The notes: a model not told the origin generated them from the sequence alone. A DNA stretch of 64,000 nucleotides from Streptomyces aureus (GCF_000725495.1 NZ_JNZD01000020.1:1-64000), one strand, 5' to 3'. Positions 1-8,879 are shown, counted from the first letter of the stretch. Program-made: numbers and translations.

Positions 1-57
1 CGTCCGGTCCGGGAGCAACGGCTCGATCCGCGCCCACTGCGCGTCAGTTAACGGCAC
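1..57 (-). mobile_element. IS5-family transposase, N-terminal fragment (runs off window)
   Basis: The minus strand reads PLTDAQWARIEPLLPDRT after a GTG at 57. This is the characteristic N-terminus of IS5-group (IS427-like) transposases of Streptomyces. The rest lies outside the window, so intactness cannot be judged. The start is uncertain because no clear ribosome site is visible. It suggests an insertion element abutting the telomere-proximal genes. Confidence 0.75.
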
Positions 58-80
58 ACCCGGACCAACGATCCGATGAT

Positions 81-347
81 CTAAACGAAACGGCCTAGGT
101 CGTACGTCATGCCGAGTGCGATCAAGATCACGCAAGGCCATACGTAGCCGGGTTGAACGTGGCCGGCGGCGAGTGCCAGGCCGCTTCCGCCGGTTGTGGC
201 GCCGATTGCCGAGGCCCAGCCGGACCGCGGCACGGGGACGCTGAAGCTGATATGGCGCGCTGCGCCTTCTGCATCCGATTCGGTGACCGCGGGACCTTGT
301 GTCGCTCGACGTCGCTGTTGGCGGTGTGTAGCTTCGGAATTGGTCAA
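81..347 (-). CDS. small membrane protein, unknown function
   Basis: An 88-residue protein. I chose the TTG at 347 because a strong ribosome site (rc of 351-360, AGGAGGGA) lies about 4 nt upstream; longer starts have none. The first 45 residues are polar and charged. The second half holds one or two hydrophobic stretches (about 50-66 and 70-82) ending in a short polar tail. It resembles the many small membrane proteins encoded elsewhere in this window, but no family is recognised. Confidence 0.55.
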   Translation of the reverse strand: MTNSEATHRQQRRRATQGPAVTESDAEGAARHISFSVPVPRSGWASAIGATTGGSGLALAAGHVQPGYVWPCVILIALGMTYDLGRFV

Positions 348-526
348 GGGTTCCTCCCTCCTGTTCACGCATGTGGTGGTGGGGCTGGTGACTGCGACGG
401 GGGCTCTGGAGGCGCGTCCGGCCGGCAAGCAAGGACCGTGATTCCAGGGCCCCTTCGTCGAGTGAAGCAGGCAGCCTTATGGTGCTGATGGGGCGGCTGC
501 AAAAGCAGATCTGCCCGGTGACCGTT

Positions 527-754
527 TCACTGCTCGGGAATGTCCCTCTTGGCGCGCAGGAGTGTCTCTCTGCTGATGATTACGATGCGCTCGTAATCCG
601 CGCGTGCCGCGTGGGGAGGGAGCTGCTTGTCGAGTGCCGCTGTCGCTTCTGTGTCGATAACGGCGAAATTTCCGTCGCTCAGCTCGAAGATATCGGGGCG
701 TGTGCCGTCCGGCAGGCTGCCTCGTTCGCGTGGAGATGCGCCGATACGACGCAT
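527..754 (-). CDS. small conserved Streptomyces protein, unknown function
   Basis: A 75-residue acidic protein beginning MRRIGASPRERGS, with a core reading PDIFELSDGNFAVIDTE and ending AKRDIPEQ. This pattern (MRRIG, PDI.EL.(N/D)GDFAVIG, YERIV, AK.DIPE) is typical of small actinobacterial proteins often found beside DUF397/DUF6879-type regulators. The ATG at 754 was preferred to upstream in-frame starts because homologues, as I recall them, begin there. No function is known to me. Confidence 0.6.
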   Translation of the reverse strand: MRRIGASPRERGSLPDGTRPDIFELSDGNFAVIDTEATAALDKQLPPHAARADYERIVIISRETLLRAKRDIPEQ

Positions 755-848
755 GATCTTCAACTGGATCCCGGTCCTCAGGTTTAGACGGTGCAAACCA
801 TGGCACCTTATCCCGATTCGGGACATAGTCTACTTGCTGCGCGAATAT

Positions 849-1187
849 CTATACCGAGGCGATCTCGTGCAGTTGAGGATTTTGCCTCGCCAGGGCAGCG
901 CTATGGAAGCGAACTGAGCGACCAGAGGCGCAAGTGGGGCGAGTTGCTAGTCCGACTGCGTGCGACTGGCCGATGGCCGCCATTCCTCTGAATCTGTGGA
1001 TCGCCGATAAGTCTTTCCACTCTTCGGCCCGTTCATGCTTTCTGCGACGCTGTTTGGGTTCACGCAGGCGTTGTTCCTTGAACCGGCGCTGCTGGGCGAC
1101 CAGGACCGCGAGGATCCCTACCGCGAACGCGAGCCCTGCCGTCGCGGCAGAACCCAGCGTCCGCACCCCTTGGTTCTGTGTGGCCAT
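849..1187 (-). CDS. N-terminally membrane-anchored small protein
   Basis: A 112-residue protein starting with the ATG at 1187; a G-rich stretch lies 5-9 nt upstream. Residues about 8-30 form one transmembrane helix (LGSAATAGLAFAVGILAVLV), followed directly by a very basic stretch with many K and R, so the remainder should be cytosolic. No domain is recognised. The far 5' part of the same frame overlaps the CobW fragment on the other strand and is not coding. Confidence 0.5.
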   Translation of the reverse strand: MATQNQGVRTLGSAATAGLAFAVGILAVLVAQQRRFKEQRLREPKQRRRKHERAEEWKDLSAIHRFRGMAAIGQSHAVGLATRPTCASGRSVRFHSAALARQNPQLHEIASV

Positions 1188-1303
1188 GTCAACCCCCGAA
1201 TCAGGCGACCGTCCGGCCGGCCGTCGGTTGTGGCGCGACAGGGAGCTGAGCGCCGGTCCCGTGAGCCGGTGCGCGCACCGGTTCAGAGAGGGCGCATGGT
1301 GAG

Positions 1304-1655
1304 TCGGTCTCGCCAGCTTCCTGGGTTCCGGCAAGACCACACTGCTCAACCACCTCCTGCACCGCAGTGGTGGCAGCCGTATCGGGGCCGTGGTCAACGA
1401 CTCAGCGCGATCGAGATTGATCAATACCTGGACCGGCTGGCTCGGCCCTCCGCACGCATCGACGTCATCGTCATCGAGGCCAGCGGACTCGCCGAGCCCC
1501 AGGAACTCGTACGCATGGTGCTCGCCAGCGAGCATCCGGGGATCGTCTACGGAGGGCTCGTCGAGGTCGTCGACGCCGCCGAGTTCGCGAGCACCCGCGA
1601 GAAGCACCCCGAGATCGACCGGCACCTCGCCCTCGCCGATCTCGTCGTCGCTGGT
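1304..1655 (+). pseudogene. decayed CobW/G3E-family GTPase fragment
   Basis: Two pieces of a COG0523 (CobW/YjiA-type metallochaperone GTPase) gene are readable in different frames. From 1304 the frame gives FLGSGKTTLLNHLLH...IGAVVND (P-loop). From about 1398 another frame gives the downstream part, IDVIVIEASGLAEPQELVRM to HPEIDRHLALADLVV. The CXCC region between them is missing, so an internal deletion has also shifted the frame. The C-terminal domain is gone. The joining region 1187-1304 shows nothing. This is a non-functional remnant of a chromosomal-type gene. Confidence 0.8.
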
Positions 1656-1839
1656 CGAAGGGCGTCAGCTTTGCAGTGGTCTGGACGGAGTCGTCCAGCG
1701 TCCCCCGTGAACCCGCCACCGGGAAGACCACCAGGTCCTCCTCGCCGGTGCGCAGCTCGACGGCGCCGACGATGCGGTCGCCGTCCTTGAAGGTGATGAC
1801 CTCCAACTGCTCCTTGTTCGAGGGGTAGTTGGGCACCAC
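1655..1839 (-). pseudogene. decayed topoisomerase IV/gyrase A-subunit fragment
   Basis: The minus strand reads VPNYPSNKEQLEVITFKDGDRIVGAVEL then, after an in-frame gap, AGSRGTLDDSVQTTAKLTPFDQ. Both parts match the C-terminal beta-pinwheel domain of the Streptomyces ParC-like DNA topoisomerase subunit, but the roughly 60 residues that should separate them are missing. Neither end is intact. It lies tail to tail with the CobW fragment and just beyond the end of tpg. Confidence 0.75.
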
Positions 1840-1878
1840 TATCTGCCCCGCTGCCCGATGACTAGAGAGACCTGCGGT

Positions 1879-2436
1879 CTACAGCTCGAACCGGAGGTCG
1901 ACGAGGTCGGTGAGGTGGACTTCGAGGCCGTGGGCGCGGCGGCCGTTGTCGCGGAAGTAGACCTCGCCGAGTGCTTCGGCGGCGATCTGGCGCAGGTCGT
2001 CCTCGTCGGTGCCGTCCTGCTGGGCTTGGAGGAGGCGGGCGGCGTGGTGGGGAGGGAGGGGGAGGGTGAGGTGGCGTACGCGGGACTGGTCGGTGCTGCC
2101 GCCGGCGGCGGTGTAGCCGAACCGGCCCTGGACGTCGATCATGATGCCGTTCGTGGTGGCCGCGGCCTGCCGGGCCCGGGCGCGGATCTGTGGCTGCCAG
2201 CGGGCGAGGACCTCGGCCCCCAGCCGGTCGGCGAGCTGCGGGCGCGGCTTTTTGATCTGGTTGTTCACGTACCGCTCGACGGTGCGCTGGCTGATGCCGA
2301 GGAGTTCGGCCACCTGCCGGGTGCTGTGCTGGTGCTGTCGGACCAGGTAACGCATTTGCGCCCCGGCGGATTTGGGCAGCGGCCGTGTGAAGGCGCCCTG
2401 GACTGCCCGGTCGAGTTCTTCCGCGACGGTGACCAT
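1879..2436 (-). CDS. tpg: telomere terminal protein Tpg
   Basis: A 185-residue protein, the usual length for Tpg, which is covalently attached to the 5' ends of Streptomyces linear replicons and primes end patching. An N-terminal helix-turn-helix-like region (about 20-55: RQVAELLGISQRTVERYVNN) precedes the basic middle region (RARARQAAATTNGIMIDVQGRFGY), and the end reads GLEVHLTDLVDLRFEL. The ATG at 2436 has an AGGGGGA ribosome site. It follows tap by 11 nt on the same strand, the standard tap-tpg operon order. No truncation is seen. Confidence 0.93.
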   Translation of the reverse strand: MVTVAEELDRAVQGAFTRPLPKSAGAQMRYLVRQHQHSTRQVAELLGISQRTVERYVNNQIKKPRPQLADRLGAEVLARWQPQIRARARQAAATTNGIMIDVQGRFGYTAAGGSTDQSRVRHLTLPLPPHHAARLLQAQQDGTDEDDLRQIAAEALGEVYFRDNGRRAHGLEVHLTDLVDLRFEL

Positions 2437-2447
2437 GCCGTCCCCCT

Positions 2448-4673
2448 CTATTTCCCGGTGTCCGGGCTGTCGGCCCGGCCGGTCTTGATGTAGCGGGCGA
2501 GGTTGGCGATGTGGCCGTCTGCGCCGAGTTCCTCGGACTTCTTCGCCCCCCACAGCACGCTCTGGGTGCCCTCGTGCTTGACCATCCCCGGCGAGACACC
2601 GAGGCGGAAGCTGCCCGCGACGGTCTTGCCGTCGGCTCCGTAGGGCAGGACGTCCAGCGGGCTGGGTCCGTCGGCGGCGTACACGGCGCAGTCGGAGAGG
2701 ACCGCGATGGGGTAGCGGCCGGTGGCCGCGGCGAGGTTGAGCATCTTGCGGTGCATGTTGATGCGGGCGCGGGAGATGACGGCGGCGCGGATGTCGGGGC
2801 GCCAGGTCGGGCGGGCCAGCGCGGGCCAGGCGTGGCCCGGCTTCCAGCCTCCGCCGCGCGCCTTCTCCTGCAATTTGCCGATGCCGCCCTTGACCGTCAT
2901 CTTCACCGCGTCCAGCACCAGGGCCAGTTCCGGATCGCGCTGCTTGTAGCAGTCCATCGCCTGAAGGAATTCGCGTGGGCCCAGTTTCTCGCCCACGCCG
3001 AGATCGGCCATGGTGGCGACGTAGGCGTCGCGCAGCCGCTTGTACCAGCCGTCCAGGTAGCGGCCGCTCTCCGGGCGCAGCCAGCCCTCCACCGGGGCCA
3101 CGTCGTAGCCGAGCTCGACGGCGTAGGCGACGGTCGGGGTGGCGTACCAGGCCGGGCCCGTGGGGCGTTCCCCACTCGGCGTGAACGCGCTGGGCAGCAG
3201 GTCGCCGTCGAGGTCGCGCCACTGCTTGCCGATCTTCACCCGGGACGGGTCGACGTGGGAGAGGTCGACCAGCCAGGAGCCGGGCACCGCCGGATCGAAC
3301 GCCGGACGCACGACGTGCACCGGGGGAGTGGCCAGGCCGACGACCGCGCCGTTGGCGGCCGCGCCGAACGCCAGGTTCACGTCGATGCCGACCAGGAAGT
3401 GCTGCATGCACTCGGCGTCCGTCATCTCCCGCGCCCAGTCGTAGGCCTCCTCCATCAGCTTCTCGCCGGGCCCGCGGACGTGGAAGCGGGGCAGGTCCGC
3501 GAGGACGGGGTGTCCGTCGGTCGCCTCGCAGGGCGCCGGATCCAGGGCTTCGGTTCCCAGCGATCCGGGCCGCAGTTCGCGGTGCCGCTTGCCGGCGGCG
3601 TCGGGCTCGCTCGCGCGGGTCGGCGGGTTGAGCGCCGTCATCAGGTGAAGCCCCGTCACCGCGGTGGTGCCCACCGGGGTGACGACCCGCTGCGCGTACA
3701 CGCCCAGCACCCGCGCGAGCTCCGCCGGACCAAGCTGCGCGGCATGGCCCCAGGCACGGTCGTCGAGGGCGTGCCAGGAGGGGATGCACAGCTGCACGCA
3801 GCTGCGGCGGCCTCCCTGCGCGGGGCGGTAGATCCGCGCCCACGGCCCGAGCCCCCGCTTGGTGAGCTGCCACTCGGCGCGCTCGAGCTGGCCCAGCACC
3901 TTGTGCCCCTCCGGGAGCCGCCCGGCCAGCCTTGCCGCCTCCGGCAGCTGGGCGGGCAGACCGTAGCGCTCACACGCCGAGGTCGTGAGGACCAGCAGCG
4001 GGTCGGCGTCCCTGCCCGAACCGTGCAACCGCTCCGCCCCCAACTGCGCCTCGCTCAAAGCCCACTCGACCAGCGCGGGCAGAGACTTGGCGGGCACGTC
4101 CAGGAGCAGACCCCCGACGCCGTAACCGGTCACCTGCCCGTCCGCATCGGCGTCCAGGACCAGCAGCGGCCCGTGCCCGTGCTGCCCGTGCGCGGGCCCG
4201 GCACTAGGCGTGCGGGCAGCGGCCTTCGACGCGCCCGGACGGCGCGAGGCCGGACTGGACGCTGAGGCAGGCGCCGGGGCGGCGTCCTCGGCCTCGGAGG
4301 CCGGAACGGGGAAGTGGGCGGGAGCGGGCGTGGCTGTCGCCTTCGCGCCTGCGGGTCGCGGTCCCGTCGTGTCGGACGCCTCCGGTGCGGGGGCTTCGGG
4401 CTGCGGGGCTGCGATGGGAGCGGTGGTCTCCATGGCCGGGTAGAGGAGGGCGAGTTGGGCGAGCATGCGCGCGTACGCCTCGCGCTGCGGAGGCCTCGGC
4501 TCGGCCTTGCCCGACTCCCAGCCGCCGATCGTCGCCCGCCGGACATCGAGGGCCGCGGCCACCTCGTCCAGGGTCAGGGCGTGCGCTTGGCGCAGACGCC
4601 TGCGTTCGGCCGGCGGCGGCAGGGGGGAGCGGGACGCGATCAGCGCGTCGACCGCGTCGAAGAGCTCGGACAT
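2448..4673 (-). CDS. tap: telomere-associated protein Tap
   Basis: A 741-residue protein, normal length for Tap, which binds single-stranded telomeric 3' overhangs and recruits Tpg. Residues 22-62 form an XRE-type HTH (TLDEVAAALDVRRATIGGWESGKAEP). Residues about 80-165 are a low-complexity Ala/Pro linker. The C-terminal part carries GIDVNLAFGAAANG, AWYATPTVAYAVELGYDV and IAVLSDCAVYAADG, which look to me like worn family-B polymerase motifs A, thumb-proximal and C. The ATG at 4673 has GGAGGTG 5 nt upstream. It is co-transcribed with tpg. Confidence 0.93.
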   Translation of the reverse strand: MSELFDAVDALIASRSPLPPPAERRRLRQAHALTLDEVAAALDVRRATIGGWESGKAEPRPPQREAYARMLAQLALLYPAMETTAPIAAPQPEAPAPEASDTTGPRPAGAKATATPAPAHFPVPASEAEDAAPAPASASSPASRRPGASKAAARTPSAGPAHGQHGHGPLLVLDADADGQVTGYGVGGLLLDVPAKSLPALVEWALSEAQLGAERLHGSGRDADPLLVLTTSACERYGLPAQLPEAARLAGRLPEGHKVLGQLERAEWQLTKRGLGPWARIYRPAQGGRRSCVQLCIPSWHALDDRAWGHAAQLGPAELARVLGVYAQRVVTPVGTTAVTGLHLMTALNPPTRASEPDAAGKRHRELRPGSLGTEALDPAPCEATDGHPVLADLPRFHVRGPGEKLMEEAYDWAREMTDAECMQHFLVGIDVNLAFGAAANGAVVGLATPPVHVVRPAFDPAVPGSWLVDLSHVDPSRVKIGKQWRDLDGDLLPSAFTPSGERPTGPAWYATPTVAYAVELGYDVAPVEGWLRPESGRYLDGWYKRLRDAYVATMADLGVGEKLGPREFLQAMDCYKQRDPELALVLDAVKMTVKGGIGKLQEKARGGGWKPGHAWPALARPTWRPDIRAAVISRARINMHRKMLNLAAATGRYPIAVLSDCAVYAADGPSPLDVLPYGADGKTVAGSFRLGVSPGMVKHEGTQSVLWGAKKSEELGADGHIANLARYIKTGRADSPDTGK

Positions 4674-4718
4674 GGAACACCTCCGATGCCAACCCTACCC
4701 CATCAACCGTACATTGAC

Positions 4719-4749
4719 CGTACGGATAGCGTGCTTTTCGCGTACGGAT
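4719..4749. promoter_or_regulatory. direct repeats upstream of tap
   Basis: The 9-mer CGTACGGAT occurs at 4719-4727 and 4741-4749, exactly 22 bp apart (two helical turns). A partial copy, CGTACA, is at 4708-4713. They sit 46-76 bp upstream of the tap start, in an otherwise AT-richer stretch. They could be an operator for tap, perhaps bound by the HTH of Tap itself; that is inference. Confidence 0.4.
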
Positions 4750-4897
4750 GATGTTCGGGGTGATAAGGTCCGGTTGCGGAGCCTGGATGGTGTGCCAGCG
4801 GCCTGGAGCGACGTGTGTTCGTGGCCGTTGTGCTGGTGCCGGGTGAGAGCGTGACGAAGCAGTGCGAAAGTCGTGCGGTGTTCTTCGAGGGGGATCG

Positions 4898-5845
4898 GTG
4901 GCGGCAGGCTGGGACGGGATGGGCTGGGACTGGACGGATGCCGACGACATCCGTCGGCGCCTCGACGATGGCGCCGATCCGGAGAGTTGGAGCGGGGGCC
5001 GGCCCTTGCACCGGGCAGCGGCGTTCGGCTCCCCGGAGGCCGTCGCGGAGCTGGCCCGCAGGGTCGGGGATGTGGACGCGCTGGAGAACGGGGTGACGGC
5101 CCTGTGGGAAGCCGTCATGTCCAGGAAGCCGGAAAACGCGCGAGCGCTCGCCGCCGCCGGTGCCGATCCCTGGCGGCCCTTGCTCGGCGGCTGGTCACCG
5201 GGGCGGCTGAGCCTGGCCGGACCGACACCGGAGCTGTTCGCGGCACCGCAAGGGGTGTCCCTGACCCTGACCGAGCGTGCGGCAGCGCAGGAGGCCGACC
5301 GCCTCACCGCGGCGCTGGGTGACTTCTACTACGACGGCACGGGCCTGGCCTGTGTGGCCGGCATCGACGCGGCCGAGGCGGTGAGCCGTCTTCAGGCGGC
5401 GCCGGTGGACGGCGAACTCATCGACGGGCTGCTGGAAGACCCCTACGCGTACGACATGGACGAGAGCCTGCAGATCATCGGCGTGACGTCCGTGCCGGGC
5501 GGCTGCGTCGTCACCCAGCCCTGGGGTTATGCGCCGCAGATGCCGGGCGTGCTGGCCCGCTTGTCCGCCGGCACGATCTGCTACGGCCTCTACGCCAATC
5601 CCAAGAGCGGCAACCAGGGCAGCATCGCCCGTCACGGAACGCTCGAAGGCTGGGACCTGCACCCCGGCGGGGAACCGCACGAGAACGACACGTCCGGGCA
5701 GGTGTTGGCCGCGTACCTCTACCAGGACAACGCCGTCGCCTACGCCTGCGCCTTCGCAGGCCTGCGCCTGGACGACAGACGCGCCGTGGCCGGACCTGCC
5801 GATGTGTGGGTCGAACTGCCCCGCCGCGGCTACTGGAATCACTGA
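4898..5845 (+). CDS. ankyrin-repeat protein, unknown function
   Basis: A 315-residue protein from the GTG at 4898, preceded by GAGGGGGATC. Residues about 8-80 form two or three degenerate ankyrin repeats (DDIRRRLDDGADPES, GRPLHRAAAFGSPEAVAELARR, GVTALWEAVMSRKPENARALAAAGADP). The C-terminal 200 residues are an acidic, globular part of unknown fold. The stop lies 17 bp before the start of the helicase gene, so the two may be co-transcribed. Ankyrin proteins mediate protein contacts; the partner is unknown. Confidence 0.7.
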   Translation: MAAGWDGMGWDWTDADDIRRRLDDGADPESWSGGRPLHRAAAFGSPEAVAELARRVGDVDALENGVTALWEAVMSRKPENARALAAAGADPWRPLLGGWSPGRLSLAGPTPELFAAPQGVSLTLTERAAAQEADRLTAALGDFYYDGTGLACVAGIDAAEAVSRLQAAPVDGELIDGLLEDPYAYDMDESLQIIGVTSVPGGCVVTQPWGYAPQMPGVLARLSAGTICYGLYANPKSGNQGSIARHGTLEGWDLHPGGEPHENDTSGQVLAAYLYQDNAVAYACAFAGLRLDDRRAVAGPADVWVELPRRGYWNH

Positions 5846-5862
5846 CTCGGAGAACAGCTGTC

Positions 5863-8310
5863 ATGACTGCGGTGGAACTACCGCGCCCCGGCCGCCCCGG
5901 GCGCGCCCGGCTTTTCCCCGATCAGGCCGAGGCCGTCTCACGGCTGGCGCGTCACCTGCGGCGGCCCGGAACGCGCGCCCTGTACGTGTCGGCTACGGGC
6001 ACCGGCAAGACGCTGGTCTCGATCCGGCTGGCGGACGAACTCGACGCACGCCTCGTCCTGTTCGTCGTGCCCACCCTCGACCTGGCCGCGCAGACCGCGC
6101 TGGCCTGGCGCCGCGACGGGCACCTCGAGCACATGGTGATCGTCTCCTCCATGGACGTGGAAGGCCGCAGCGACCTGGTCGCCGCGCACGTCATGTCGGC
6201 CACCGACCCGCGCACCCTGGCCGCGTTGATGTCCGTGGTCGGCGACGAGAAGGACCAGATCCCCGCGCTGACGGTGATCTGCACCTACGACTCCCTGGAC
6301 AAGATCGAGAAGACCCGCAAGACCCGCTATGAGGTTCCGGCGTTCGACCTCGCGGTCATGGACGAGGCCCACCGCATCGCCGGGCGCGCGGACAAGAAGT
6401 GGTCCCGTATCAACGACGCGAAGCGCATCCACGCCGACCGCCGCCTCTACATGACCGCCACCCCCCGTAGCTTCCTCGCCCCGGAGCTGGCGGAGTCCGC
6501 CGACACCAGCCGCCCGCGCCGCCGCCGCGACACTGCCGAAGCCGACGTGGACGCCTTCGCCAACTCCATGGACAACGAGCAGGTCTACGGCAAAAAGATC
6601 TTCGAATATCCGCTCGCGCAGGCGGTGGAGGACGGACGCGCCGCGGACTACCGCATCGTGGTGCCCACCCTGACCGACGCCGACCTGCGCCGCCGCCTGA
6701 ACCTGCCCGCCCCAGGCACCGCGGGCACCGGGGTCGGCACCGGTGCCGACGAGGAGGAGGACGACGGTGCGCTGCGCACCACCGCCCTGCACCTGTCCGT
6801 CCTGCGCGCCATGACCGAGCACAACCTGAAGAAGGTGCTGGTCTACTTCAACCTGGTCGCCGACGCCCGCCGCTTCGCCCGCGAACTCCCGCACACCCTG
6901 CGCCTGCTGGCCCGGACCGACCCGGCGCTTGTCCCCGGCCTCACCCCGCAACTGTTCTTCGCCCACGGCGAGCACACCCCCGCCCAGCGCGGCGACATCT
7001 TCACCGGCTTCGCGGCTGCCGACTGCGCGATCCTGGCGAACTCCCGCCTGATCGCCGAGGGCGTCGACATCCCCAGCGTCGATGCGGTCGTCTTCGCCGA
7101 CCCCACCCGCAGCGTCGTGCGCTGCGCCCAGGCTCTTGGCCGCGCGCTGCGCCTGGACGTCTCCGGCAAGACCGCTTCCCTGATTGTCCCCGTCTACATC
7201 CCGCCCAGCGCCGACAGCGAGAACATCCTGGGCACCGCCTACGAGCCGGTGTGGGCGATCGCCACCGCGCTGGCCGGCCACGACCACCGCATCATGGAGC
7301 GGCTGCCGGACAAGGCCAACCGCCTGCCCCGCGAGACCAGCCAGGTCATCGCGCGCCGCTGGAGTTTCGACTTCACCGTCCACCCCGAGCGCATCGCCCA
7401 GGCCATGGACCTGGTCTCCTTCGACCCCTGCGACCGGCCCGTCTCCCGCTCCCGCCGCCTTGGCCTGGCAGCCGCCCAGAACTACCGCGCCGAAATGGGC
7501 CACCTCGACGTCCCCGCCGACTACACCGACCCCACCGGCTACACCCTCGGCACCTTCATCACCACCATGCGCGACGCGGCGAAAGCCGGTCTCCTCGAAG
7601 CCCGATGGACCGGCGAGCTCGACGCGCTCGGCATGATCTGGGACAAGCACGACGCCGCCTGGCGCGCCCGCCTCACCGCGGCCGCCGACTACCACCGCGC
7701 CCACGGCCACCTCGCCGCCCCCGCCACCACCCCCGTCGGCGCCTGGCTCGCCGAACAACGCCACCTCGCCGCCCACGACCGGCTCGACGCGGCCCGCGCC
7801 GACGCCCTCACCGCGCTCGCCCCCGACTGGCGCTTGCCCCACGGCGCGGACTGGCACCGCAAATACCACCTGCTACGCGCCCACCTCGCCACCGGCGCCG
7901 ACCCGACCGCCCTCACCCCGGACACCGTCCTGGCCGCGGTGAAGATCGGCTCCTGGCTCCGGCGCCAGCTCACCACCTGGCCCGCCCTCGCCCCCGGCCA
8001 GCAGCAGCTGATGGCCGCCCTCGGCCTCACTCCTCAGACCAACCCGATCGCCCCCGCCCGCCGCACCCGCCGCACCTTCGAGCAGAGCGTCCAGATCCTG
8101 GAACTCTTCCTCCACCGCGAGGGCCGCGCCCCCACGTCCCGCGAGACCATCCGCGTCGACGGCGAAACCGTCCAGCTCGGCGCCTGGCTCGCCAAAACCC
8201 GCTTCAAACACGGCGGCGGCCGGCTCCCCGAAGCTCACGCCCGCCTGGTCGCCGCGCTGTTCGACGGCGACTGGACGACCGAGGGCGCCGTCCCGGCCGC
8301 CATGGCTTAG
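5863..8310 (+). CDS. DEAH-box superfamily 2 helicase with helicase-associated (HA) repeats
   Basis: An 815-residue protein. N-terminal SF2 motifs are complete: ATGTGKT (44-50, Walker A), MDEAH (166-170), MTATP, and ALGRALR (motif VI). The C-terminal third consists of repeated HA domains (for example AAQNYRAEMGHLDVPADY, AADYHRAHGHLAAP, LFLHREGRAPTSRE). Helicase-like genes near the telomere, such as ttrA, are typical of Streptomyces linear replicons and have been linked to conjugal transfer. The position beside tap-tpg fits that, but I cannot prove orthology. The ATG at 5863 follows the ankyrin gene closely. Confidence 0.8.
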   Translation: MTAVELPRPGRPGRARLFPDQAEAVSRLARHLRRPGTRALYVSATGTGKTLVSIRLADELDARLVLFVVPTLDLAAQTALAWRRDGHLEHMVIVSSMDVEGRSDLVAAHVMSATDPRTLAALMSVVGDEKDQIPALTVICTYDSLDKIEKTRKTRYEVPAFDLAVMDEAHRIAGRADKKWSRINDAKRIHADRRLYMTATPRSFLAPELAESADTSRPRRRRDTAEADVDAFANSMDNEQVYGKKIFEYPLAQAVEDGRAADYRIVVPTLTDADLRRRLNLPAPGTAGTGVGTGADEEEDDGALRTTALHLSVLRAMTEHNLKKVLVYFNLVADARRFARELPHTLRLLARTDPALVPGLTPQLFFAHGEHTPAQRGDIFTGFAAADCAILANSRLIAEGVDIPSVDAVVFADPTRSVVRCAQALGRALRLDVSGKTASLIVPVYIPPSADSENILGTAYEPVWAIATALAGHDHRIMERLPDKANRLPRETSQVIARRWSFDFTVHPERIAQAMDLVSFDPCDRPVSRSRRLGLAAAQNYRAEMGHLDVPADYTDPTGYTLGTFITTMRDAAKAGLLEARWTGELDALGMIWDKHDAAWRARLTAAADYHRAHGHLAAPATTPVGAWLAEQRHLAAHDRLDAARADALTALAPDWRLPHGADWHRKYHLLRAHLATGADPTALTPDTVLAAVKIGSWLRRQLTTWPALAPGQQQLMAALGLTPQTNPIAPARRTRRTFEQSVQILELFLHREGRAPTSRETIRVDGETVQLGAWLAKTRFKHGGGRLPEAHARLVAALFDGDWTTEGAVPAAMA

Positions 8311-8373
8311 GCAGCCCTTGTCGCTCGACAGACTCCCTTCCCTGTCTGCTAGCAAATCGCTAACATCGCTGCT

Positions 8374-8631
8374 ATGGGAATCGCACAGCTCAACACTCGT
8401 GTCGCCCAAGAGCTGGCCGACAAGGTGCGCGCCTCGGCGCAGCGCGCCGGGATGTCCCTCAACGACTACGTCACCGGCGTCCTCGAAGCCGACCAGGCCG
8501 CCGCGGACGGACCCGACGATCTACGGGAAGCCCGCGCGCGCATGCACGCCCGCGTCGCCTACCAGAAGTGGATCGCCAACGGCCGGTCCGAAACCGGTTC
8601 CATGACCATGGACGAGGTCTTCGGCGCGTGA
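8374..8631 (+). CDS. ribbon-helix-helix antitoxin
   Basis: An 85-residue protein with an N-terminal ribbon-helix-helix pattern (MGIAQLNTRVAQELADKVRASAQRAG then MSLNDYVTGVLEAD), as in Arc/MetJ-type antitoxins that bind their own promoter. The C-terminal half is acidic and helical and would wrap the toxin. Its stop overlaps the start of the next gene by 4 bp (GTGA). TAACAT at 8361-8366 lies 7 bp before the ATG, so transcription may be leaderless. Confidence 0.7.
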   Translation: MGIAQLNTRVAQELADKVRASAQRAGMSLNDYVTGVLEADQAAADGPDDLREARARMHARVAYQKWIANGRSETGSMTMDEVFGA

Positions 8632-8879
8632 CGGCCATCCCCGCCCGGTTTGCCGCGCATGTCGGCGAGACCATCAAGAACCTGCCCGGCCCGGCCAAGG
8701 AAGAGCTCCACGACGCGGTGGTCCGTGCGTGCACCGACCCCTGGTCGTGGCCGCAGGCCGACAAGGACGACGGCATGGACGAGTCGGTGCGCGTCATCAC
8801 GACCCGCAACGCCATCGTCCACTACGTGATCATCCCCGGTCCCGACCCCCACCTGTGGGTCTTCGCTATCACGGTCTGA
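8628..8879 (+). CDS. RelE/ParE-like toxin partner
   Basis: An 83-residue protein starting at the GTG that overlaps the antitoxin stop. The pattern NLPGPAKEELHDAVVRACTDPW, then RVITTRNAIVHYVIIPGPDPHLWVFAITV, matches the helix-helix-beta-sheet order of small RelE/ParE-superfamily proteins. Overlap with an RHH gene supports a type II toxin-antitoxin role. The divergence is high, so activity (ribosome-dependent mRNA cleavage or gyrase poisoning) cannot be told. Confidence 0.65.
   Translation: MTAIPARFAAHVGETIKNLPGPAKEELHDAVVRACTDPWSWPQADKDDGMDESVRVITTRNAIVHYVIIPGPDPHLWVFAITV

Noticed and set aside
2511..4265. 584-residue open frame antisense to tap
   Set aside because: Typical GC-rich antisense frame with Val/Gly/Arg-rich, feature-less translation; tap itself is unmistakable on the other strand.
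5938..7869. 643-residue frame antisense to the HA-repeat helicase
   Set aside because: Shadow of the helicase gene; low-complexity GG/VV-rich product without start signal.
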